The position numbers were made by a program, and so were the translations under genes. DNA of 6,584 nucleotides from Clostridia bacterium (GTDB lineage Bacteria > Bacillota > Clostridia > Oscillospirales > Acutalibacteraceae): assembly GCA_900755995.1 (NCBI GenBank), contig CAAEIM010000206.1, positions 1 to 6,584 on the forward strand, given 5' to 3'. The notes beneath the pieces were generated by a model, which was not told where the DNA came from, searched no databases, and saw nothing but the letters and a program-made list of their open reading frames with translations. This document shows, piece after piece, positions 1 through 3,560 of the stretch (position 1 is its first letter; every line of letters begins with the position of its first letter).

Positions 1-2
1 AA

Positions 3-128
3 GCAGCCGGTGGGCTGCACGTCCTCGAGAGGATAGTATCGTAAAGGAAAAAACTCTTGTGCCCGACAACAGTCAAGCAATATCCGGGCATAAAAACTTT
101 GAATTAAACCAAACTGTCTGCTCGAGGA
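3..128. repeat. Alpha repeat element, copy A
   Basis: This is an intergenic palindromic element. It opens with a 6-bp hairpin (GCAGCC, loop GGTG, GGCTGC, 3-18). A left terminal repeat follows (TCCTCGAGAGGATAGTAT, 22-39), and the matching right terminal repeat lies inverted at 111-128 (AAACTGTCTGCTCGAGGA). Inside is a second stem, TGCCCG (59-64) with CGGGCA (85-90). Where other copies have CCGAG at both ends, this copy has CTCGAG at both ends, so the termini changed together. No coding signal is convincing here; the open frames crossing it follow the repeat, not a gene. The family is repeated at 999, 1215, 2758 and, truncated, at 6343. It could be a MITE-like element or a structured RNA/DNA element; no transposase is present. 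Confidence 0.75.
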
Positions 129-300
129 AAAAATTTTCGCCCGCTTTTTTTAAAAGGCGGTGGGATGGAAGGGCAAAGCCCTCCTCGCAGTCGGCAGACT
201 GCGAAACCTCCTGCTTAAATAAGCGCAGGAGGGGGAGAAAAACAGTCCGGTGGACTGTTTTTCGTGGGGAACCCACGCCCGGGGGTCCCCGAGGAAACTC
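128..300. repeat. Beta repeat module, hairpin chain, copy 1
   Basis: This block of consecutive hairpins follows alpha copy A directly. Visible stems are an imperfect form of the CCGCC/GGCGG palindrome near 141-161, GGGC-AAA-GCCC near 171-181, CGCAGTC/GACTGCG (186-192 with 197-203), CCTCCTGC/GCAGGAGG (207-214 with 225-232), AAAACAGTCC/GGACTGTTTT (about 239-261, loop GGT), and GGGG..CCCC pairing in 266-291. A second copy at 6420-6584 keeps these stems although loops and some paired bases differ, which suggests that the fold is under selection. Function is unknown. The AAACAG..CTGTTT hairpin with flanking A and T runs could terminate transcription in either direction. Confidence 0.7.
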
Positions 301-386
301 TCCTCTTGTGCATATGCCTGAATGATTACACTTTTCTAAAAAATAAAGCCTTGAATTAAACCAAAATCTCTATTCGGATTAAAAAA
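296..386. repeat. Degenerate alpha right-half remnant
   Basis: After the beta module the sequence again resembles alpha: CTCTTGTGC near 306 and then AAAGCCTTGAATTAAACC (345-362), which matches the interior of the alpha copy at 2830-2844. It ends in a worn right terminus (CTCTATTCGGATTAAA, near 368-383). No left terminus or GCAGCC hairpin precedes it. It is probably a decayed alpha copy into or beside which the beta module was joined. Confidence 0.45.
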
Positions 387-442
387 TCACACTTCCACAC
401 AAGCGCCGCCTGAAAGCCCTTGTTGTTCAATGTGTGTTTTTT
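381..442. terminator. Probable bidirectional terminator
   Basis: An outer CACAC (388-392)/GTGTG (432-436) stem and an inner ACAAG (399-403)/CTTGT (419-423) stem are flanked by A6 on the left (381-386) and T6 on the right (437-442). The structure therefore ends in a T run on either strand. On the minus strand it lies about 110 nt beyond the stop of the winged-helix gene, past the 22-bp repeats, and could end that transcript. The stems are interrupted, so efficiency is uncertain. Confidence 0.45.
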
Positions 443-481
443 AATTAATATTGTTATATTAGTATTATTAGGGTTCAGATT

Positions 482-544
482 TTGAAGCAGTGTACTTCAA
501 AAATTGAAGTAGGGGTATTCAAATTCTGAAGTACGGTGCTTCAA
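482..544. repeat. Three 19-bp dyads at 22-bp period (iteron-like)
   Basis: Copies lie at 482-500, 504-522 and 526-544, each 19 bp and separated by 3 bp, so the period is exactly 22 bp. The consensus is TTGAAGTA-NNN-TACTTCAA, an interrupted palindrome. Copy 1 is TTGAAGCAGTGTACTTCAA and copy 3 is CTGAAGTACGGTGCTTCAA. A fourth, in-phase half site (TTCA, 474-477) lies one period upstream. The period of two helical turns places all sites on one face of the DNA, as in plasmid iterons or multi-dimer operators. The array ends 7 nt from the stop codon of the winged-helix gene, whose product is the obvious candidate ligand. A replication, partition or autoregulatory role is inference. Confidence 0.8.
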
Positions 545-551
545 TATTTTT

Positions 552-926
552 TTAATGAGAATTATTTCTTTTGGTAAAAAATTCCACGAGATTGTTCCTC
601 GCAAAGCCCTCGCTGTAAAGGTCGGGGTTCAGCTCATACACAAAGGAAGCGTTCTGCTCCTTTCCAAACTTGCTTGCACGAAAGCCGCCCGACCTTGATA
701 TAATGTTTCTGTCCTCAAGCTTTCTTATGCTCTTCCTTACGGTGTTGTCAGAAATTGAGCAGGAAACAGCTATGGTGTGCACGGAAGGAAAGCTCATACC
801 GTTATCATCACTGCACCTTGCAAGATAGCTGAGTACGGCAAGCTCTGACGGGGTAAGCATAAGGCAGAAAACCTCATTTGGCAATGTAAAAAAGTTTTTG
901 ATGTTTTTATTATTCAGAATAATCAC
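552..926 (-). CDS. Winged helix-turn-helix protein, replication-initiator-like (HTH_36 type)
   Basis: A small (about 120 aa) cytosolic DNA-binding protein. Residues 12-37 (FFTLPNEVF, then LTPSELAVLSYLAR) and 43-77 (GMSFPSVHTIA, then SISDNTVRKSIRKLEDRNII) make the typical helix-turn-helix and wing seen in HTH_36-type proteins and at the N terminus of plasmid or integrative-element replication initiators. The C-terminal 45 residues are polar with no recognised domain, so it is either a stand-alone regulator or a shortened initiator. The start is unusual. The frame opens with GTG at 924-926, but that GTG lies inside the ribosome-binding site GAGGTGAT, so translation probably begins a few codons later (ATT at codons 2-3 or CTG at codon 4). 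An iteron-like array follows its stop directly. No convincing promoter is visible between 927 and 998. The family is fairly sure; the role is not. Confidence 0.8.
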   Translation of the reverse strand: MIILNNKNIKNFFTLPNEVFCLMLTPSELAVLSYLARCSDDNGMSFPSVHTIAVSCSISDNTVRKSIRKLEDRNIISRSGGFRASKFGKEQNASFVYELNPDLYSEGFARNNLVEFFTKRNNSH

Positions 927-930
927 CTCT
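921..930 (-). promoter_or_regulatory. Start-deciding Shine-Dalgarno (AAGAGGTGATT)
   Basis: Read on the minus strand, GAGGTGAT matches the 16S rRNA 3' end over eight bases and overlaps the apparent GTG start (924-926). With that pairing the initiating codon should lie several bases downstream. CTG (codon 4) is 4 nt beyond GAGGTGAT, and no ATG follows in frame before the conserved core. Confidence 0.5.
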
Positions 931-997
931 TACTTATACATCAAAAAAACTTTAAAATTGCACTAATCACAACAATTTCCGAGAAAATAATTTTAAA

Positions 998-1213
998 GGC
1001 AGCCGGTGGGCTGCACTTATCCGAGAGGATAGTATCATAAAGAAAAAACTCTTGTGCCCGACAACTGCCGAGCAATTCACTATAAAGTTAAAAACTCAAT
1101 ACAGGCAGTAAAGGTTATATAAAACTCATTTTCGGGCAACAGAGATTTGAATAAAAAACGTACTATCTGCTCGAATAAAAAATTTTCGCCCGCCTTTTTT
1201 TAAAGGCGGTGGG
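998..1213. repeat. Alpha repeat copy B with short beta head
   Basis: It opens with the GCAGCC/GGCTGC hairpin (999-1014). The left terminus is CCGAGAGGATAGTAT (1021-1035) and the inverted right terminus TACTATCTGCTCGA (1161-1174). The interior is longer than in copies A and D: it keeps the TGCCCGA/TCGGGCA stem and adds a CTGCC..GGCAG stem (near 1065-1102). After the right end come about 38 bp of beta, including the CCGCCTTT/AAAGGCGG hairpin, and then copy C starts at once. Copies B and C are nearly identical over their first 140 bp, so they are a recent tandem duplication. Confidence 0.75.
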
Positions 1214-1392
1214 GGCAGCCGGTGGGCTGCACTTATCCGAGAGGATAGTATCATAAAGAAAAAACTCTTGTGCCTGACAACTGCCGAGCAATTCACTATA
1301 AAGTTAAAAGCTCAATACAGGCAGTAAAGGTTATAAAAGGCTGATTTTCGGGAAAATAAAGTGTTGAATTAACCCAAACTGTCTGCTCGGAC
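1214..1392. repeat. Alpha repeat copy C
   Basis: The tandem partner of copy B has its hairpin at 1215-1230, left terminus CCGAGAGGATAGTAT (1237-1251) and inverted right terminus AAACTGTCTGCTCGGAC (1376-1392). The inner stem has become CCTGA with TCGGG, still able to pair through a G-U. Beta is absent. The right end abuts the T-run of the minus-strand terminator at 1394-1441. Confidence 0.75.
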
Positions 1393-1393
1393 T

Positions 1394-1441
1394 AAAAAAG
1401 CAAAAAAAGACGCCACCGACAGTGCCTCTGCCTGTCGGTAG
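1394..1441 (-). terminator. Strong intrinsic terminator of the minus-strand RNA unit
   Basis: On the minus strand CTACCGACAG (1432-1441) pairs with CTGTCGGTGG (1413-1422), ten pairs including one G-T, around a 9-nt loop. It is followed by TCTTTTTTTG and a further T run. The plus strand has no T run after the stem, so the signal is directional. The nearest upstream minus-strand promoter is at 2114-2142, which gives a transcript of about 0.7 kb. Confidence 0.85.
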
Positions 1442-1520
1442 CTTACTTAGAGAAATACATAAAGATTAAAATGAAACTCGTAATTTACTATATCATAGTT
1501 TCTTAGTAGTTAATTTAAGT

Positions 1521-1696
1521 AGAACTTTGGACTCATCTCCAACAATAAAATTTAATATTAAAAAATCAGTAAAGTTTACATTGGAATTATCTCCTATACA
1601 TCGGTATATTAAATATAAACTTTTATGTACATTGGTTTTATCTCCGTTTATTATTTTTATTTAAATTAAACTATACTGTACATTGGCATAACCACC
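1521..1696 (-). repeat. Four 20-nt motifs spaced 51-54 bp, each SD-plus-ATG-like
   Basis: On the minus strand the motif GGAGATNANNCCAATGTACA begins at 1696 (GGTGGTTATGCCAATGTACA), 1645 (GGAGATAAAACCAATGTACA), 1594 (GGAGATAATTCCAATGTAAA) and 1540 (GGAGATGAGTCCAAAGTTCT). Spacings are 51, 51 and 54 bp with unrelated AT-rich sequence between. Three copies place an ATG about 8-9 nt after a GGAG-like sequence, opening micro-frames of 5 codons (MYSIV), 7 codons (MYIKVYI) and 1 codon (ATG-TAA). Whether these are translated, are protein-binding sites on one DNA face, or are remnants of a decayed repeat is not decidable here. I judge the periodicity real. Confidence 0.55.
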
Positions 1697-1964
1697 ATCA
1701 ACAAGATTTTTAATATAATATTAATTTGTAATCATAATCTCGGATAAACCTGATTACCTTAGAAATGTGATTACTAAAAAGCTCATTTTTACGAATAATA
1801 ATCTTAAAGCTGCTGCCTCCAACTATATGTAAAAATATGAAGTTTATGTATTAATTCGTACGTTTTGGCTGCATCTTTTCGATTGGTAATAATCGGAAAC
1901 CTAATCTGATTAAATTAAATTTTTAATAATGTGTTTAATAACACTGAAATTATCAGTAGTCCGA

Positions 1965-2020
1965 CAAACAAACGAGATATTATTATAACCCTTCTACTGC
2001 ATCAGGTTATCGTTTGTTTG
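1965..2020 (-). promoter_or_regulatory. Hairpin overlapping the small-ORF stop (attenuator-like)
   Basis: On the minus strand CAAACAAACGA (2010-2020) pairs perfectly with TCGTTTGTTTG (1965-1975), 11 bp. Nested inside is TAACC/GGTTA (near 1986-2009). The 5' arm is the last codons of the 23-codon frame, so a ribosome reaching the stop would melt the stem. No T run follows, so it is not a plain terminator. The arrangement resembles translational leader/attenuator designs, but no regulated gene is recognisable downstream. Confidence 0.6.
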
Positions 2021-2078
2021 GGGGAAGGCTCCGCATGAAATCTCTGATATGTCTTATGTATAGGATTTTTACTTTCAT
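2007..2078 (-). CDS. 23-aa peptide, leader-like, unknown
   Basis: This short frame is supported by its signals rather than homology. The ribosome-binding site AAAGGAGG (2087-2094) lies 8 nt before ATG, and about 30 nt further upstream is a promoter with perfect TTGACA and TATAAT hexamers 17 nt apart. The peptide begins MKVKILYIRHIR and ends SLPPNKR. It is strongly basic and has no membrane segment or signal peptide. The last codons form the 5' arm of an 11-bp hairpin that includes the region just before the stop, as in leader peptides of attenuated operons. Alternatives are a small functional peptide, or the surviving 5' end of a gene whose remainder has decayed into the AT-rich sequence down to 1441. 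I do not recognise the peptide. Confidence 0.6.
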   Translation of the reverse strand: MKVKILYIRHIRDFMRSLPPNKR

Positions 2079-2113
2079 ATTAGAAACCTCCTTTGTTCCT
2101 TTTCTTTGTCTAT

Positions 2114-2142
2114 ATTATACATAATGATTTAACGTTTGTCAA
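2114..2142 (-). promoter_or_regulatory. Perfect sigma-A promoter of the RNA unit
   Basis: Read on the minus strand, TTGACA (2137-2142), a 17-nt spacer and TATAAT (2114-2119) match the consensus exactly. The expected start is near 2107. The sequence just upstream (2143-2175) is almost pure A/T, like an UP element, so this should be the strongest promoter in the window. It drives the 23-codon frame and the noncoding remainder. Confidence 0.9.
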
Positions 2143-2167
2143 TATAAATATTAAAAATATTTATATT
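2141..2167. repeat. 12-bp perfect AT palindrome beside the promoter
   Basis: AATATAAATATT (2141-2152) and AATATTTATATT (2156-2167) are perfect inverted repeats around AAA. The palindrome touches the -35 hexamer of the minus promoter (2137-2142) and lies upstream of the first mazG promoter. It may be an UP element or an operator; pure A/T composition makes chance symmetry more likely than usual. Confidence 0.5.
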
Positions 2168-2186
2168 TTTATTTTTTAAAAAAGTA

Positions 2187-2215
2187 TTGAAGGTTTATTC
2201 CTTATGTGTTATAAT
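2187..2215 (+). promoter_or_regulatory. mazG promoter P1 (extended -10)
   Basis: TTGAAG (2187-2192), 17 nt, TATAAT (2210-2215), with TGT directly before the -10 as an extended -10 element. The start should fall near 2222, immediately before the hairpin at 2225-2246. Confidence 0.65.
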
Positions 2216-2224
2216 TAAATAGTT

Positions 2225-2246
2225 GGAGGTATTGCAAAATACTTCC
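2225..2246 (+). promoter_or_regulatory. Leader hairpin between two mazG promoters
   Basis: GGAGGTATT (2225-2233) and AATACTTCC (2238-2246) pair over nine positions (one G-T) around GCAA, a GNRA-type tetraloop. RNA from P1 would carry this hairpin at its 5' end, followed by T-rich sequence (TTTATTGACTTTTT), so it could stabilise the RNA or terminate P1 transcripts early. RNA from P2 lacks it. Confidence 0.5.
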
Positions 2247-2250
2247 TTTA

Positions 2251-2279
2251 TTGACTTTTTACCTGTTTTTGTGTATAAT
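2251..2279 (+). promoter_or_regulatory. mazG promoter P2
   Basis: TTGACT (2251-2256), a 17-nt spacer and TATAAT (2274-2279) give an 11/12 consensus match. The start is expected near 2286, giving a leader of about 38 nt before the ATG at 2324. Confidence 0.85.
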
Positions 2280-2323
2280 GTTTCCACATAATTCAGATTT
2301 TCAAAGGATAAGAGGTGCAGTGA

Positions 2324-2641
2324 ATGATTAAGAAGTATAATAAGCTCGTAAGAGATAAGATTCCTAAGATTATTGAAGAAAACGGACAGATGTGTGAAAT
2401 TGAAATTCTTTCCGATGAAAGATACCTTGAAATGCTTGAGTTAAAGCTTACGGAAGAATGTACAGAATATCAGATAGACAAGGACCCTGAGGAGCTTGCA
2501 GATATTCTTGAGGTTATTTATGCCATTGCCAACGCAAGAGGTCTTACCGATGGCGAGCTTGACAGAATCAGACTTGCAAAGGCAAATAAAAACGGAAGAT
2601 TTAAGGATAAGATTTATATTAAGGAAGTTACCGAATGGTAA
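2324..2641 (+). CDS. MazG-type nucleotide pyrophosphohydrolase (phosphoribosyl-ATP pyrophosphohydrolase-like)
   Basis: A 105-aa cytosolic protein of the all-alpha NTP pyrophosphohydrolase superfamily. Family members remove pyrophosphate from nucleoside triphosphates, often non-canonical ones, with Mg2+. The N-terminal YNKLVRDKIPKII (5-17) is the signature of the short phosphoribosyl-ATP-pyrophosphohydrolase-like group. The metal-binding acidic set is visible as E44, E45 and E48 (KLTEECTEY) and E57, D60 (EELADILEVIYAI). The length is normal for single-domain members and the gene appears intact. AGAGGTG lies 6 nt before the ATG and fixes the start. It is monocistronic, with two promoters upstream and a hairpin terminator 50 nt after the stop. 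It is not in a histidine operon, so house-cleaning is more likely than HisE function; the substrate cannot be read from sequence. Confidence 0.85.
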   Translation: MIKKYNKLVRDKIPKIIEENGQMCEIEILSDERYLEMLELKLTEECTEYQIDKDPEELADILEVIYAIANARGLTDGELDRIRLAKANKNGRFKDKIYIKEVTEW

Positions 2642-2694
2642 GGCAAATAACAAACAGCTAAAGTTTTTTGTTAAGAATTCTGAATAAGAAAAAC

Positions 2695-2737
2695 GGCTTG
2701 AAATCTGTGTTTTGCAGATGTCAAGCCATTTTTATTT
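2695..2737 (+). terminator. mazG terminator
   Basis: GGCTTGA (2695-2701) pairs with TCAAGCC (2721-2727). A nested ATCTG/CAGAT stem extends it, and ATTTTTATTT follows. It ends the mazG transcript. An A run before the stem (AAGAAAAA) would also give a weaker minus-strand T run for ywlG. Confidence 0.8.
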
Positions 2738-2757
2738 ATGCTTTTGTTTATGCATTT

Positions 2758-2863
2758 TCCCGAGTGGATAGTATCATAAAATCTTACACTCCCCTGCCCG
2801 ACAACAGCCAAGCAATTTTCGGGCATAAAAAGCCTTGAATTAAACTATACTGTCTGCTCGGAC
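2758..2863. repeat. Alpha repeat copy D (minimal form)
   Basis: This is the cleanest alpha unit, with no GCAGCC hairpin and no beta. The left terminus CCCGAGTGGATAGTAT (2759-2774) and the inverted right terminus ATACTGTCTGCTCGGAC (2847-2863) pair over about 15 bases. The inner stem is TGCCCGA (2795-2801) with TCGGGCA (2819-2825). It fills the gap between the mazG terminator and ywlG, its right end lying 7 bp from the ywlG stop codon. In this convergent position it would be transcribed as the 3' UTR of ywlG and could fold as a long hairpin. Confidence 0.75.
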
Positions 2864-2870
2864 AAAAAGC

Positions 2871-3410
2871 TTAAAGGTTGTCGTCATAAACAGCTCTGCC
2901 GCCGCCGATGTATTTCGGCCTTGTTCTGGCGGCAAGCAAAATTGCATTGCCAATGTGGTCTGTTTTGAGCCTTACGGGAACAGCTACCCTTTTTAAGTGC
3001 ATACCAATTAATGTTCCGCCGATGTCAAGTCCTGCGTCAGCCTTGATTTCCTCAAGAGCGACAGGGTCATTAAAGGTTTTGTAGGCGGTAGTTGCAAATG
3101 AGCCGCCTGCCTTTGGCTGAGGAACAACATTCACAATCTCGGAATTGGGAACAGCCTTTCGCTCAACAATGATTGCTCGGTTGAGGTGCTCGCAGCATTG
3201 CGCCGCAAGGTATATTTTTCTTTCGCTCAGAACATCATAAATGCCGCTAAATACCTCCTGAGCTACCTCAAGGTTTGAGTTTTTTCCTATAGTGCCGCCG
3301 GCAACCTCGCTTGATGAACAGCCGACAACTACGATACTGCCTTCCTTGAGCTTTGCAATTTCGCACAGCTCCTCACAAGCCTGCCTTGCCTGAGAATAAA
3401 TATCAGACAT
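2871..3410 (-). CDS. ywlG: DUF436 / UPF0340 family protein (YwlG-like, TIGR01440)
   Basis: A 179-aa protein that aligns from memory along its whole length with Bacillus YwlG, a conserved Firmicute family without an assigned biochemical function. Conserved blocks, numbered from the chosen start, are VVGCSSSEVAG (28-38), QCCEHLNRA (71-79), PKAGGS (99-104), DAGLDIGGTLIGMHLK (125-140) and ARTRPKYIGG (161-170). The paired cysteines and histidine of QCCEH look like a metal or catalytic site, but that is inference. The frame is open to a TTG at 3417-3419, but AGGAG abuts that codon; the ATG at 3408-3410 lies 9 nt after it and is the better start. It is transcribed alone from a promoter at 3446-3473. 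No transmembrane segment is seen. Family sure, function unknown. Confidence 0.9.
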   Translation of the reverse strand: MSDIYSQARQACEELCEIAKLKEGSIVVVGCSSSEVAGGTIGKNSNLEVAQEVFSGIYDVLSERKIYLAAQCCEHLNRAIIVERKAVPNSEIVNVVPQPKAGGSFATTAYKTFNDPVALEEIKADAGLDIGGTLIGMHLKRVAVPVRLKTDHIGNAILLAARTRPKYIGGGRAVYDDNL

Positions 3411-3445
3411 ATATATCAACTCCTAAAATTTTTATCTATTATTAT

Positions 3446-3473
3446 ATTATATCATTATTTTTGCAAAGTACAA
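3446..3473 (-). promoter_or_regulatory. ywlG promoter (extended -10)
   Basis: On the minus strand TTGTAC (3468-3473), a 16-nt spacer and TATAAT (3446-3451) are preceded by TGA, an extended -10. The start should fall near 3439, about 30 nt before the ATG at 3410. Confidence 0.65.
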
Positions 3474-3514
3474 GTGCAACAGGACTTTCAATTTAAATTT
3501 GCCGCTTTAATACG

Positions 3515-3549
3515 AAAAGCCTGCGGCGGTTGATACGCCTCAGGCTTTT
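3515..3549 (-). terminator. Terminator of the gpsA-glycosyltransferase operon
   Basis: AAAAGCCTG (3515-3523) pairs with CAGGCTTTT (3541-3549), extended by GGCG (3525-3528)/CGCC (3536-3539) with one mismatch and a 7-nt loop. It lies 12 bp past the glycosyltransferase stop. The minus-strand T run is short (CTTTTCGTATT), so termination may be partial and some readthrough into ywlG is possible. Confidence 0.65.
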
Positions 3550-3560
3550 GAATGAAAATA

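Larger units (their letters stand above)
1394..2107 (-). ncRNA. Candidate 0.7-kb leader-peptide/structured RNA unit
   Basis: A perfect consensus promoter (2114-2142) and a strong terminator (1394-1441) delimit an AT-rich minus-strand transcript of about 714 nt. Its only well-signalled frame is the 23-codon one near the 5' end, and nothing resembling a normal protein follows. Local hairpins are visible, for example ACTGA/TCAGT (near 1943-1957), GTGTT/AACAC (near 1931-1944) and CGATT/AATCG (near 1880-1895). A set of 20-nt motifs at 51-54-bp spacing fills 1521-1696. Alternatives are a regulatory or trans-acting RNA, a leader whose structural gene has decayed or been lost, or a large structured RNA class I do not recognise. 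The ends are well supported; the nature of the RNA is inference. Confidence 0.55.

Noticed and set aside
59..325. Open frames on both strands through the first 325 bp.
   Set aside because: They lie inside alpha and beta repeats, follow hairpin arms, lack ribosome-binding sites and match no family. Treated as repeat sequence.
1521..1696. Possible CRISPR array (regular spacing, short conserved unit).
   Set aside because: The conserved part is only about 20 nt and degenerate even among four copies, the gaps are AT-rich and one differs in length, and no cas gene is present.
1816..1824. Isolated GGAGG on the minus strand as the start of a second gene in the RNA unit.
   Set aside because: The nearest ATG is 27 nt away and opens a frame of only ten codons.
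1394..2107. Assignment of the minus-strand RNA to a known large RNA class such as ROOL, GOLLD or OLE.
   Set aside because: I cannot recognise any of their conserved motifs by eye; only a covariance-model search could decide.
2441..2687. Frames overlapping mazG on the minus strand and in another plus frame.
   Set aside because: They are out of frame with a conserved MazG-type protein and have no supporting signals.
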